NCBI RefSeq assembly: GCF_031583145.1
Contig: NZ_CP134050.1
Coordinates: 6,031,501-6,095,500 of the forward strand
Length of the DNA stretch: 64,000 bases
Source: Brevibacillus brevis
GTDB taxonomy: Bacteria > Bacillota > Bacilli > Brevibacillales > Brevibacillaceae
Reading direction: 5' to 3'
Made by a program: the position numbers and the translations under genes
Shown here: positions 9,140-19,483 of the stretch, in pieces
Layout: each line of letters opens with the position of its first letter
Position numbering within the stretch: position 1 is the stretch's first letter
The notes under the pieces: generated by a model
What the model was told of the DNA's origin: nothing
Databases searched by the model: none
What the model saw: only the letters and a program-made list of their open reading frames with translations

Positions 9140-9193
9140 AAACCCGCAGCTTTGGCATGAGTCATTCATGCGCCAGGCTGCGGGTTTACTTTT
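9140..9193 (+). terminator. Terminator of the efe operon
   Basis: The arms AAACCCGCAGC (9140-9150) and GCTGCGGGTTT (9177-9187) pair perfectly, with a further inner stem, followed by a T-rich tract. The leading A run allows it to work in the other direction as well. Confidence 0.85.
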
Positions 9194-9258
9194 TTCGTTC
9201 AACATGCTCGCTTTATACGAGGAAGCTGCCGCCCGTTGAAGGCCGCTTCATGCCAAAT

Positions 9259-9804
9259 TCACTTGTGCGGAAACAACGGAAGCTCCTGCAGGAACAAGAT
9301 GTCGGTACGCGCAGAAGCGTCTCCCTCTGCCAGGATGGCTGCACGGGCCACGACGTTGCCGCCCGCTTTTACGACCAGATCCTCGATCGCTTGCAGCGAT
9401 TGGCCGGTACTGATCACATCATCGACAATCGCTACCCGCTTCCCGGCGATTTCCTTGGCATCCGCTCCGTCCAGGCACAGAATCTGCTTTTTCTGCGTGG
9501 TAATAGAGACGACTTCGTTCACCAAAGGCCCATCCATGTACGGCTTGATGCTTTTGCGAGCCACATAGTACTTCTTCAATCCAAGCAGCCGCGCCATTTC
9601 GAAGACGAGCGGAATTCCTTTGGCCTCCGCCGTAATCAGCACGTCCACCTCAGGGAGCTTTTCCACCAATAGCGGAGCCGCAGCAGCGACCAGCTCTGCA
9701 TCGCCGAGAATGACGAAGCTCGCGATGCTCAAATCGTCCGCTACTTGCATGATCGGCAATTCACGAGTGACTCCCGCTACCTCGAGCGTATAGGTCTTGT
9801 TCAT
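9259..9804 (-). CDS. Purine-type phosphoribosyltransferase
   Basis: The 181-residue protein is a type I phosphoribosyltransferase. The PRPP-binding loop VAIVDDVISTG spans about residues 124-134, and the Apt/Xpt-like ARKSIKPYMDGPL segment is near residue 82. Such enzymes convert a purine base plus PRPP to the nucleotide. It follows a purine-permease-like gene by 12 nt, so the pair makes sense as uptake and salvage of one base. It resembles adenine and xanthine enzymes and I cannot decide the base. The ATG follows GGAGGGGAACGAA. Confidence 0.82.
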   Translation of the reverse strand: MNKTYTLEVAGVTRELPIMQVADDLSIASFVILGDAELVAAAAPLLVEKLPEVDVLITAEAKGIPLVFEMARLLGLKKYYVARKSIKPYMDGPLVNEVVSITTQKKQILCLDGADAKEIAGKRVAIVDDVISTGQSLQAIEDLVVKAGGNVVARAAILAEGDASARTDILFLQELPLFPHK

Positions 9805-9816
9805 TTCGTTCCCCTC

Positions 9817-10878
9817 CTACATTCCGAATAAACCAATCAAAACTCTCATGAGCAAGCCAGCCAGCATCCCGAAGAACGGGTCGGAGATCGCGGTTACGAC
9901 CATCGTCATGCCGCCTACCAGGCTGGAAGAAGCGTCGCCGCCGGTCAAAGCAGCCGTAGCATTGCCAGGTACCGTAACGATGGCACCCAGTACAAACAAA
10001 AAGCCGGAAATCGATTCACTCGGGATAAAACGGCCAATCTTCGGCAGCAAGCCCGCAAACAGGATCGCTGCCATCAGCACCATCATCAGAACTCCCGATG
10101 CGACCGGATGCGGAGCCCCCGACGTGGCGGAAATGATCGCTTCGACCGGCGCACCGCCGAACAGCGCGGAAATCATGTCAGCTACACTGCTGATGACGCT
10201 GAGCGTGTCGATGTTGACATCCGTTTTGGCAATCTCCCCGTTGATCTGTCCAAACGCGATGTTCGCCCCGATGTTGAGGCAAACCATCGCCATAGCCCCG
10301 CGCAGAATGGCAGGCGAGAACGTCAGCTTCTGCAGCACGAGCCGATCGTTGGCCACTGGCTGGATCGGACTGCCTTGCTTGAGAAAATAGGACACGGCGC
10401 TGGACAAAATGACCGAGATCGTGACGGTGTAGACCAGGTCTTTCGTCAAGAAATAGGTGAGCAGACCGGAGGCCATTGAGCTGACCCCGACTGCCATGTT
10501 GCTGCGGGCCATCTCCCACGATACCCGCGCCAGCATGATCCCGACCCCTGCCATCATTCCGTTCGTGATGACCGGACCGATGAAGTCCACGATTTTTTCA
10601 AGAAAACCGAACAGACCGATGATGGTCATGATGATTCCCCCGACAAAGATCATGGAGAGCCTCTCTTTCATGCTCTTGCCAATCGTCCCTGCCAGCGTGA
10701 TCGTTTCCGCCTGATAGGAAACGACCGCTACCGAGCCTGTCAACGCATTGCCGGCGGCGCCTACGAGAAAAGCCAGTGCCGTCGGAACGGAAGCGAAGCC
10801 GAGAGACAGAGCCAGAAGCCCTTGCGGCAGCCCATTGAGAACCACGCTGAGGGCCGCGATGATATCTTTCCATTCCAT
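9817..10878 (-). CDS. NCS2-type purine/xanthine permease-like membrane protein
   Basis: The 353-residue protein is nearly all membrane spans (about 10-12) and resembles the NCS2/AzgA nucleobase permeases. It has early Gln/Gly motifs (NGLPQGLLAL), SVAVVSYQAETITLAG and the conserved FGGAPVEAIISATSGAPHP region. It is shorter than the usual 430 or so residues of AzgA. The methionine at 10878 is chosen because AAAGGGG lies 10 nt upstream; eight further upstream codons are open but unsupported. It forms an operon with the phosphoribosyltransferase. Exact substrate not determinable. Confidence 0.78.
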   Translation of the reverse strand: MEWKDIIAALSVVLNGLPQGLLALSLGFASVPTALAFLVGAAGNALTGSVAVVSYQAETITLAGTIGKSMKERLSMIFVGGIIMTIIGLFGFLEKIVDFIGPVITNGMMAGVGIMLARVSWEMARSNMAVGVSSMASGLLTYFLTKDLVYTVTISVILSSAVSYFLKQGSPIQPVANDRLVLQKLTFSPAILRGAMAMVCLNIGANIAFGQINGEIAKTDVNIDTLSVISSVADMISALFGGAPVEAIISATSGAPHPVASGVLMMVLMAAILFAGLLPKIGRFIPSESISGFLFVLGAIVTVPGNATAALTGGDASSSLVGGMTMVVTAISDPFFGMLAGLLMRVLIGLFGM

Positions 10879-10927
10879 TGTTTCAAAGCCCCTTTTCCTC
10901 AAAGATGATAGATCCGATAGATTTTAC

Positions 10928-11024
10928 ATGGGTAACGGTATCACAGAATCCGATCTTTTTCAATTTTTTATTGTTTATCATTCGTATTTAACATATCAAT
11001 CTCCTGAATTAACCCGTTACCCAT
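10928..11024 (-). promoter_or_regulatory. Leader region closed by an 11-bp inverted repeat upstream of the purine permease
   Basis: The sequence ATGGGTAACGG at 10928-10938 has a perfect inverted partner, CCGTTACCCAT, at 11014-11024. It sits between the end of the BceB-like gene's terminator and the permease start. On the transcribed strand it would close a loop of about 75 nt containing a GGAG and a tiny ATG frame of 8 codons. It does not match the purine riboswitch core that I know. It could be two operator half sites or an RNA element. Confidence 0.4.
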
Positions 11025-11081
11025 TGAAACAGTTTCCTATTTACGAACGTTTCCTAGTAAATGGAATTTACCCGAACACGA

Positions 11082-11124
11082 AAAAAGCATGAGCGCAGAT
11101 CCATGGATCTCACTCATGCTTTTT
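11082..11124. terminator. Terminator after the BceB-like gene
   Basis: AAAAAGCATGAG (11082-11093) pairs with CTCATGCTTTTT (11113-11124) around a palindromic GATCCATGGATC loop region. The minus strand ends in a T run, fitting the leftward BceB-like gene. Confidence 0.85.
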
Positions 11125-11130
11125 CGCCTC

Positions 11131-13017
11131 TTATGCTTCTTTCGGAAGGACAATACCCCGGTAAAGCTGTACGGTGATGTAGTAATACAGAGCGTAGATT
11201 CCTACGAAGATCACTGTCGGCACCCAGATGTCTGCATATGGCGCAAGCAGGATGACCGAGAACATCTGCATGCCCACCAGCACGTGCAAGAGTCCCATCA
11301 GGGCAGGGAAGACGAACACCAGAAACAGCTCTTTGTAGATCGATCCGACAAGCAGCGACTTGCGTACGCCGATCTTGCGCAGCATGCTGTACCGTTCGCG
11401 GTCTCTGCTCGCACCCGACAAGATTTTAAACATCAGGCAGCTTGCCATCATCGCCAGAAACGCAATTCCCAGGAAGAAGCCCATGAACATCGTGCCGCTT
11501 GTAAAGGCGTACAGGCTCTGGTACATGCTGAATTTGGAGGACAGGGACGTTTCGTCTATTTTCTCATCCGACACAGCGGCCAGCCGCTCCAGCTGGCGTT
11601 GTTCCATGGCTTTCAGTTGCTGCTTGTACTGGAGGAAATCGTCCACCTTGGCCAGCAAAAGCGTATGTTCCTTGCCTTGGATCCCTTCGTAGACGGTCTT
11701 GTCGACAATTTGCGTCCGTTTGTTTCCCTGCAGGCTGTAGCTCACCATAAACTCGTTGCGGATCGCAGTCTCCCAGTCCTCCGGGATCGGCTCGTTGGCG
11801 GGAGCTGCCGATTGTTTCTCACTTGAATCTCCCCCGTAGACCAGAGCCGGCAGTGGCGTGACGACGCGCTCCGGTTTGCTGTCCGGATCGTACGCTTCCA
11901 CACTGTTCGTGGAGATCAGCGGCGGATTTGCGAGCAAGTCGTCCTTCAGGTAGTAGGTGGTCTGCTCATCCATCTTGTATCGGTACATCAACTGCTCTTC
12001 TGCCTTCATCGATTTGATCGCATCCAAATCTTCCGTTGTCGGGTCCTGCAGGGTGATATCGTAAACGTGGGCCAAATTGGCGATCAGACTGACGTTGTTT
12101 TGGAAAGCCAGCCCTCCGGCCATCGCTCCCACGCCAAGTGCGATCAGCATCGCCACGGTCGCGAGCACTCTCGTCAGGTTGTTGACCCGGAAGCGGAGCT
12201 GGGCAAACGTAAAGGCATTCAATTTCCGGTCGTTCAATCGCTGATTTTTCTTCAGCATCTGCACAAACAAAGGCAGCAGCGCGATGAACACGAGGTACGT
12301 CCCGATCGTCGTCGCCACGGCAGCTACGATGAAGCCCAGGGCCAGCAGCTCCCTCATGTGGACGATCGCGTAATACCCGACTGCCACGAGCAGGATCCCC
12401 AGCAACGCAACCAGGAAGGCGGCAAACCCTTTCGTTTTCACCCGGTCATTCTGCTGTTCCGCGCGAATGAGATCCAGTTCGGTCGCCTTGGACAGCCGAA
12501 TGGCGTTGATTGTAGACGTCAGCAGGAATAGCACCAGAAAGAACACGCCGGTCATGATCAAGGCCGGTACGTAAAACGGCTGGTACCCGTTCGCCGGAAT
12601 TTCCAGCTGCTTCAGCAAAAGCTGGCCGATTCCATTGGCCAACACGATGCCGACGATGCTTCCGACGACCAAGGACAAAACGCCCATCCCCAGCGTCTCC
12701 ATAAATAGAATCCGGCTGATTTTGCCTTTCTTTGCTCCCAATACCCGGTACATCCCCAGCTCCTTGCGGCGGAGCGAAAGCAGAAACGAATTGGCGTAAA
12801 AGATGTAGAAGATCGTGATAAACGCCAGCAGGAACGAGCCCACATGGAATACCAGCTGAATGGAGCTGATGATGGAGTTATCCTTCGTAAACTGGCCGTT
12901 CAGCGCCATCGTCTGAAACATGTAGAAAATCGAAATGGAAATGACCAGCCCTACGAGCAAGATCAGGTAGTCCTTCATCATCTTGCGCATGCTCGATAGC
13001 GAAAGCTTGAATAGCAT
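11131..13017 (-). CDS. BceB-like ABC transporter permease (FtsX family)
   Basis: The 628-residue protein has the layout of bacitracin/lantibiotic resistance permeases. One N-terminal membrane span is followed by groups of spans, a large extracellular domain at about residues 310-480, and a C-terminal FtsX-type trio of spans. The extracellular domain is where such proteins sense peptide-bound lipid II precursors. The ATPase partner ends 12 nt upstream. BceRS-type two-component genes, which normally accompany this class, are not adjacent in this window. The target peptide is unknown. Confidence 0.88.
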   Translation of the reverse strand: MLFKLSLSSMRKMMKDYLILLVGLVISISIFYMFQTMALNGQFTKDNSIISSIQLVFHVGSFLLAFITIFYIFYANSFLLSLRRKELGMYRVLGAKKGKISRILFMETLGMGVLSLVVGSIVGIVLANGIGQLLLKQLEIPANGYQPFYVPALIMTGVFFLVLFLLTSTINAIRLSKATELDLIRAEQQNDRVKTKGFAAFLVALLGILLVAVGYYAIVHMRELLALGFIVAAVATTIGTYLVFIALLPLFVQMLKKNQRLNDRKLNAFTFAQLRFRVNNLTRVLATVAMLIALGVGAMAGGLAFQNNVSLIANLAHVYDITLQDPTTEDLDAIKSMKAEEQLMYRYKMDEQTTYYLKDDLLANPPLISTNSVEAYDPDSKPERVVTPLPALVYGGDSSEKQSAAPANEPIPEDWETAIRNEFMVSYSLQGNKRTQIVDKTVYEGIQGKEHTLLLAKVDDFLQYKQQLKAMEQRQLERLAAVSDEKIDETSLSSKFSMYQSLYAFTSGTMFMGFFLGIAFLAMMASCLMFKILSGASRDRERYSMLRKIGVRKSLLVGSIYKELFLVFVFPALMGLLHVLVGMQMFSVILLAPYADIWVPTVIFVGIYALYYYITVQLYRGIVLPKEA

Positions 13018-13029
13018 CCTCGTCCCCTC

Positions 13030-13797
13030 CTAGTGCAGGTCATGCGCTGCGCCTAGCTCGGCGAGTACATCCAGAATCTGTTTGAAAAAGCTTTGACGGT
13101 CATCCGTGCGATGAATCTCTTTGTACAGCGACCCGTCCTGAATAAACAAAATCCGCTTGCAGAAGCTCGCGCTAAAAGCGTCATGCGTCACCATCAGAAT
13201 CGTGACTTGATGGTTTTCGTTCAAGTCGCTCATCGTTTCCAGCAAGCTTCTGGCGTTTTTCGAATCCAGTGCGCCGGTAGGCTCGTCTGCCAGCAATATG
13301 GCCGGCTCGTGGACGAGAGCACGCGCAGCGGCAGCCCGTTGCTTTTGTCCACCTGACACTTGGACGGGATATTTCGCTAAAAGGTCCTCGATCCCCAATG
13401 TCTGGGCCACCTTTTTCACTTTTTTCTGGATCTCCGAGGACGGCACGCCTTGGAGCGTGAGCGGCAGCGCAATATTTTCATGCACGGTCAGGTTTTCCAG
13501 CAGGTTGAAATCCTGAAAAATGAATCCGAGCTTTTGTGAACGAAAGTCGGCCAGCTGGTTTTGATTCATTTTGGTGATCTCCGTGCCTGCGATTTGAATC
13601 GTCCCGTTCGTCGGGCGATCGAGCGTCGAGATGACGTGCAGCAGCGTCGTTTTCCCCGCGCCGGACGGGCCCATGATGCCTACGAACTCTCCCTCTTGAA
13701 TATTCAGCGATACTCCTTTCAATGCGTGGAACTGGCTTTCACCCTTCGAACCGTATATTTTCTGTACGTTGCTGACCTCCAGGACAGATGTTTTCAC
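13030..13797 (-). CDS. BceA-like ABC transporter ATPase (MacB/LolD type)
   Basis: The 255-residue cytoplasmic ATPase has Walker A GPSGAGKTTLLH, signature SGGQKQRAAAARAL and Walker B AILLADEPTGALDS, the form typical of the MacB/BceA exporter class. It starts with GTG at 13797 behind AGAGGGG and forms an operon with the FtsX-type permease. A long inverted repeat about 95 nt upstream may be the binding site of the controlling regulator. Function is inferred as removal of, or target protection from, an antimicrobial peptide. Confidence 0.9.
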   Translation of the reverse strand: MKTSVLEVSNVQKIYGSKGESQFHALKGVSLNIQEGEFVGIMGPSGAGKTTLLHVISTLDRPTNGTIQIAGTEITKMNQNQLADFRSQKLGFIFQDFNLLENLTVHENIALPLTLQGVPSSEIQKKVKKVAQTLGIEDLLAKYPVQVSGGQKQRAAAARALVHEPAILLADEPTGALDSKNARSLLETMSDLNENHQVTILMVTHDAFSASFCKRILFIQDGSLYKEIHRTDDRQSFFKQILDVLAELGAAHDLH

Positions 13798-13890
13798 GTT
13801 TTGTTCCCCTCTCTCTCATGCAATCCGTGTACCTTTATTCATTCAACGCTATTAACTTTACCCGGATTCCTTATGGGGAGCTATTGATCT

Positions 13891-13921
13891 ACCTTACAGT
13901 TAGCTTGCGGTTTTGTAAGGT
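13891..13921. promoter_or_regulatory. Inverted repeat upstream of the BceAB-like operon
   Basis: ACCTTACA at 13891-13898 and TGTAAGGT at 13914-13921 are perfect inverted copies with a 15-nt spacer. The spacing of about two helical turns suggests a dimeric regulator site for the divergent or leftward genes. Confidence 0.4.
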
Positions 13922-13928
13922 AAGGAAA

Positions 13929-13955
13929 GGAAAAAGGCATGGAAGCTCCATGCCT
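13929..13955 (-). terminator. Terminator of the secreted-protein gene
   Basis: GGCATGGA and TCCATGCC form an 8-bp stem with a 3-nt loop. On the minus strand it is followed by TTTTTCC, directly downstream of the gene ending at 13971. Confidence 0.8.
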
Positions 13956-13970
13956 GTGCTACGCCTTCTC

Positions 13971-14633
13971 CTATTCGGAAAACTGTTGGGGGAACTGCTT
14001 GACGATCCCTTCGGTGAGCGTATCCGCCACCAGCAAGATGTTGTCTTCTCCCTGGTCAAACGCGGCGATTTCCGCACTGCCGTCCTTTTTCAGCCGCGCA
14101 TCCACCACGTCGGTCATTTGCTGCAAGTGCGCATGGAGCAGATCTCTCAGTTCATTCAATGTCCAGTTCATATTGAGGCTGCTCAGCAGGTCGGCGATGT
14201 CGTCCGCATTTTGATACCAGTCCGTATAAAGGTTCTTCAGCTCCACCTGCTGCTGGTTTTTGGCCGCCTCCACGACTTTTTCCGCGATGCGCAAATGCTC
14301 GTTCAACAGCTTGGTCAACTGACTGCCCGCTGCATCCCCGTAGTACGGCTTGAAGGCATTGCCGATGTCCTCCTGGTTTTTCAAAAGCCGGGCCACTACA
14401 TCGCGCTGATCCTCCAGCCCCGCGGCGGCACTGACGATGTAGCTGCGGGTCCAGACGGTCAGGTCGGTCCACAGCTTTCGCATATCTTCCTTCAGCTTTG
14501 CGGCGGCAGAATTCCCGCTCTCCGCTTGCGAAGCGATTCCCTGCACTTCTTCCTGCGCCCCTGCTACCCCGGGCAAACCGTACAGAAGCAGACAGAGGAA
14601 GCACTGTAAGATCTTGTGGGGCGTACCGTTCAT
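13971..14633 (-). CDS. Secreted all-helical protein of unknown function
   Basis: The 220-residue product has an N-terminal signal peptide (hydrophobic core ILQCFLCLLLYGLPG, cleavage probably after AGA) and a helical mature part. It contains an internal pattern of DMRKLWTDLTVWTRSYIV and DIGNAFKPYYG, which I recall from widespread Bacillales proteins often mislabelled 'glycosyltransferase'. I see no glycosyltransferase motif. The ATG at 14633 is chosen for its AAGGAGG site; a longer frame to 14675 is unsupported. It stands alone between BceAB and gdhA. Function unknown. Confidence 0.7.
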   Translation of the reverse strand: MNGTPHKILQCFLCLLLYGLPGVAGAQEEVQGIASQAESGNSAAAKLKEDMRKLWTDLTVWTRSYIVSAAAGLEDQRDVVARLLKNQEDIGNAFKPYYGDAAGSQLTKLLNEHLRIAEKVVEAAKNQQQVELKNLYTDWYQNADDIADLLSSLNMNWTLNELRDLLHAHLQQMTDVVDARLKKDGSAEIAAFDQGEDNILLVADTLTEGIVKQFPQQFSE

Positions 14634-14769
14634 GACAGATCCTCCTTCGTCTCGGTCTCGCTGAAAAGATCCCACCTTATTTTGGGCAGACCAGGCGTTT
14701 CCATACCCTTCTTTTTCCTACAGCTAAAAAATTTAGGAGAATTTTCTGTCAGCATTTATCTCAAAATAA

Positions 14770-16290
<1,521 letters not shown>

Positions 16291-16327
16291 AACCGCGGGG
16301 ACATGAAGCCTCCCGATGGCAGAAAAC

Positions 16328-16359
16328 AAGGGCAGCCCATCCACGCGGCTGCCCTTTCT
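16328..16359. terminator. Bidirectional terminator after gdhA
   Basis: AAGGGCAGCC (16328-16337) pairs with GGCTGCCCTT (16347-16356), with a T-rich end. It lies between the convergent gdhA and the small membrane protein gene. Confidence 0.8.
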
Positions 16360-16364
16360 GTTGG

Positions 16365-16604
16365 TTATACGACTTTCCCGTTTTCTTGTTCTTTGCCTTC
16401 CACAGACTTTCGGACGAGCAGAAAATGCTTGCGCAGCCTGTCTTCGATGACTCTGGGCTGCTCCCTTTTCAAGATGTCCACGATGAACAGCAGCGTACCG
16501 GCGACGATCCCAAACCCGACCAGGATAGCCACGACAGGATGAATCAGGAGGGTGAGGTAGCCTACCACCATTGCGAGCACGATATACCCAATCCATTTCC
16601 CCAT
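16365..16604 (-). CDS. Small membrane protein, two predicted spans
   Basis: The 79-residue product starts MGKWIGYIV, has two hydrophobic segments (about residues 4-20 and 23-43) and a charged cytoplasmic-type tail. GGAAGGG precedes the ATG at 16604. It begins 22 nt after the YhgE-like gene ends and is probably its operon partner. I do not recognise the family. Confidence 0.65.
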   Translation of the reverse strand: MGKWIGYIVLAMVVGYLTLLIHPVVAILVGFGIVAGTLLFIVDILKREQPRVIEDRLRKHFLLVRKSVEGKEQENGKVV

Positions 16605-16626
16605 TTCGATCCCTTCCTCTCCGTTT

Positions 16627-19302
16627 TTACGCAATAATCCCCGTCTTCTTGGCATTCTCCGTCGACTTCCGGATGATCCCGCTAAGCGGGCGTTTCAGCA
16701 CCAGAGCGACGAACAGGCTCAGCCCGATGAATCCGATCAGCCAGACGATGTCCCGCACAGCCGTCTCCCACAGCACCCCGCCCACTCCTTCTCGCAGGAG
16801 GCTGATCGCATACGTGAACGGCATGAACGGATTGAGCGCCTGGAAAAAAGGAGCCGTCATGCTGATCGGAAACGTGCCGCCCGAGCTGGAAAACTGAAAC
16901 ACCATGAAGACGATCGCTATTCCCTTCCCGACGTTGCCGAATACGGATAGCAGCGTGTACGTAATCGTGACAAACACCATGCTGACCAGCATCGCAAAGA
17001 GGACGAACGGAACTTTGTCAGCCACGTAGGCGCCGAGAAGGTACATGTCCCCGAGCGTAATGAACAGTGCCTGGAACAGTCCGATCGTCACAAACGTGGC
17101 CAATCGCCCCAAATACAATTGGTACGGCCGGTAACGCCCTTCCGGATTATCCGCTTCCGCCTTGAGCAGGGAAATCAGCAGCGTCGATCCTACCCACAGC
17201 GACAGGACGCCATAGAACGGCGACATCGCCGAGCCGTAATTGGGTATCGGGTATTTCCGGTTTTCCTTGATCTGGACGGGGCTCGCCAGAAAGTCGCTTT
17301 CCTTTTGAATATCTCCGCGAAGCAGCTTGGCCAGAGCGGCGAACTGATTGTTTGCCTCCACGGCCCTCAGCTTGTCGGCCGCCTCGCGAACCGCCCGCTC
17401 CAGCTGGGGAAGGTCGGTCCGCACCAGCCCTGCGACGGTATGGACGCCCGACTCCACCTGCGGGAGCTGATTGCGCACGAAATCGGCCAGTCGGGACAGC
17501 TCTTTTTCCGCCCCCGGCAAGTCGTTCCGGATAAAGGCCGCAGCCGCGTCCAGCTTTTTGCCGATCTCCGGGAGGCTGCGGCGCAGGAGTGGGCCCGTCG
17601 TCGAGAGCGCTTTGTCAAAGGCGTCCGCCTTGGCTTGAAGCCCTTGCGCCAGCTCGTGGACTCTCGCCCTGATTTGCGGCATTTGCTCCTGGATTCGGAG
17701 CAGCTCGCTTTGACCAAATTCCAGACCCGTTTTCGCATCCCGCAAAATGGCGGCCAGATCCGGCACTCTTTCCTTGGCGGCCTGCAAGCGGTCAGCTGCC
17801 GTGCCGGTCAACGACTGAAGCGCCACCATCCCAGCCGCGATTTGTGGGACGATCTCGCTGTCGTACCGGGAAAGAACCGAGCCCAAGGCGGCGCTCGTGT
17901 CCTCGGCCAGCTGCCGGACGGTCCCGAGCGTTTCCTTGAGCGGCGCCTTCCCGTTCTCCAAAGCCTGCGAAATCGTTCCAAGCAGCTCGCTCTGCCTGCT
18001 TAGCCTGTCTTGCGCCGTCTGCAGCCGGTCCAGCACCGCGTCCAACGGATGGTCCGGAATGTAGCCGTTGATCCGGTCGAGCAGCGATCCCATATGCGCC
18101 AGTGCGTCTGCCGCTTTGTCCAAACGGCCCTGCGCCGTCCTCACTTCGTCCGCTGAGGGCCAGCTGCTGGGATCGGTTTGCAGCAATCGCTCCGTGAGCA
18201 GCCCGACGCCATCGGCAGCCTGCTGGGCCAACGCCAGGCTTTGCTTGACCAGCGGAGCGACGGTGTCCAGCGCGCCTTGGTTCGCCGTCAGGAAACCGCT
18301 CAGCCGATCGGCGAGGTCTGCGCCTTGCTCCGCAATATCCGCCAGCCGCGGCAAAGCGTCCTGCGCCGCGGTCACGACCTCAAGCGCCTTGTTCGTTTTG
18401 CTCAGAGCGAGATCCACCGTCTTCGCGACCTGGTCGAAATGCTGGTCCAGCTCCTGAACGCGACCGACAGCCTCGTGGATCTGCGGCAATTTGTCCTCGA
18501 GGGCGAGAATATGCGTGATCGCTTCGCTGATTTTCGGCCAGTTTTGCTGGAGGGCGAGCACGTGCCGAGCTGCCTGGTTGATCTCGGGAATCCGCTGCTC
18601 CAGCTCGGGTATGATTTGCGCCTTTTGATGGATTTCCGGCAGCTTCTTCTCCAGCTCCAGCACTTTCTGCCCCGCAGCGTGGATTTGCGGCAGCTTGCTT
18701 TCCAGATCAAAAATGCCGTGCTCGATTTTCCGGATCGTCGGCAGCTGCTCTTCGATCTGTACGCCGATCTCCTCCAGCTTCCGCAAGAGAGCCTCGCTGA
18801 CAGCTTTCGTGAAGCTCTCGTTGATTTCCTTGGCGATGGCTGTCACGCCGGATGATGTGATCTTGGGTGCGACCGCATTTACTTTTTCATTGACGCTGTA
18901 TATGACTTCGGGCCTGTCGAGCCTGCCTTCGACGATGCCGGTCATCTTGGAGGAAAAGTCGGGAGGGATGAGGATGCTGGCATAATACACGCCCCTGTCC
19001 AGTCCTCGCTCCGCCTCGGCTTCATCCACAAACGTCCAGCCCAGCTTCTGATTACGCTGCAAGCTGCGGAGCAATTCATCCCCGATGTTGATGTACTTCC
19101 CCGCTACCGTCGCTCCCTGGTCCTGGCTCGTGACCGCCACCTTGACGCCTTCCGTATTGGCGTACGGATCCCAGACGGATTTGATGTTGACCCAATCGTA
19201 CAGACAAGGGAGCAGGATGATCGCAAGGATGAGAAAAACGCCTGTCGGCACCTTGAAAATACGGACCCAGTCCGTTTTGTAAATTTCCCATATGGAACGC
19301 AT
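16627..19302 (-). CDS. YhgE/Pip-family membrane protein with very long extracellular helical region
   Basis: The 891-residue protein has one N-terminal span (VFLILAIILLPCLYDWV), a long soluble region to about residue 665, and five or six C-terminal spans of the ABC-2 permease type. YhgE/Pip proteins include the Lactococcus phage-infection protein and ESX-associated EsaA relatives. The middle consists of repeated helical units with recurring LPQIHEA, LPEIHQKA and IPEINQAA phrases roughly every 24 residues between residues 180 and 285, then more heptad-like sequence. The ATG at 19302 follows AGGTGG; a longer open frame to 19581 lacks a site and crosses a terminator. Secretion, phage receptor or envelope function are all possible. 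Confidence 0.85.
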   Translation of the reverse strand: MRSIWEIYKTDWVRIFKVPTGVFLILAIILLPCLYDWVNIKSVWDPYANTEGVKVAVTSQDQGATVAGKYINIGDELLRSLQRNQKLGWTFVDEAEAERGLDRGVYYASILIPPDFSSKMTGIVEGRLDRPEVIYSVNEKVNAVAPKITSSGVTAIAKEINESFTKAVSEALLRKLEEIGVQIEEQLPTIRKIEHGIFDLESKLPQIHAAGQKVLELEKKLPEIHQKAQIIPELEQRIPEINQAARHVLALQQNWPKISEAITHILALEDKLPQIHEAVGRVQELDQHFDQVAKTVDLALSKTNKALEVVTAAQDALPRLADIAEQGADLADRLSGFLTANQGALDTVAPLVKQSLALAQQAADGVGLLTERLLQTDPSSWPSADEVRTAQGRLDKAADALAHMGSLLDRINGYIPDHPLDAVLDRLQTAQDRLSRQSELLGTISQALENGKAPLKETLGTVRQLAEDTSAALGSVLSRYDSEIVPQIAAGMVALQSLTGTAADRLQAAKERVPDLAAILRDAKTGLEFGQSELLRIQEQMPQIRARVHELAQGLQAKADAFDKALSTTGPLLRRSLPEIGKKLDAAAAFIRNDLPGAEKELSRLADFVRNQLPQVESGVHTVAGLVRTDLPQLERAVREAADKLRAVEANNQFAALAKLLRGDIQKESDFLASPVQIKENRKYPIPNYGSAMSPFYGVLSLWVGSTLLISLLKAEADNPEGRYRPYQLYLGRLATFVTIGLFQALFITLGDMYLLGAYVADKVPFVLFAMLVSMVFVTITYTLLSVFGNVGKGIAIVFMVFQFSSSGGTFPISMTAPFFQALNPFMPFTYAISLLREGVGGVLWETAVRDIVWLIGFIGLSLFVALVLKRPLSGIIRKSTENAKKTGIIA

Positions 19303-19423
19303 ATCGCTACCACCTAGTAGAAGGATGTACTTCCTCGTTGTTTCAAAAAGCTTACCACAAAAGGAAGGCAACTGGAAGAAAACGGAAGATACCCCATTAT
19401 TCTCGACCCAGCTTTTTTCCCAA

Positions 19424-19455
19424 ACAAAAAAGCGGCCTCTATGGCGAAGGCCGCT
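19424..19455 (-). terminator. Terminator of the SgrR-type gene
   Basis: AGCGGCC (19431-19437) pairs with GGCCGCT (19449-19455); the minus strand then runs into six T residues. Confidence 0.8.
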
Positions 19456-19483
19456 CTTTGCCCGATCAACACAGGCAGTCCCG

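Noticed and set aside
10903-11080. A purine riboswitch upstream of the purine permease
   Set aside because: The conserved junction sequences of the guanine/adenine aptamer are not present; only the inverted repeat remains to be explained.
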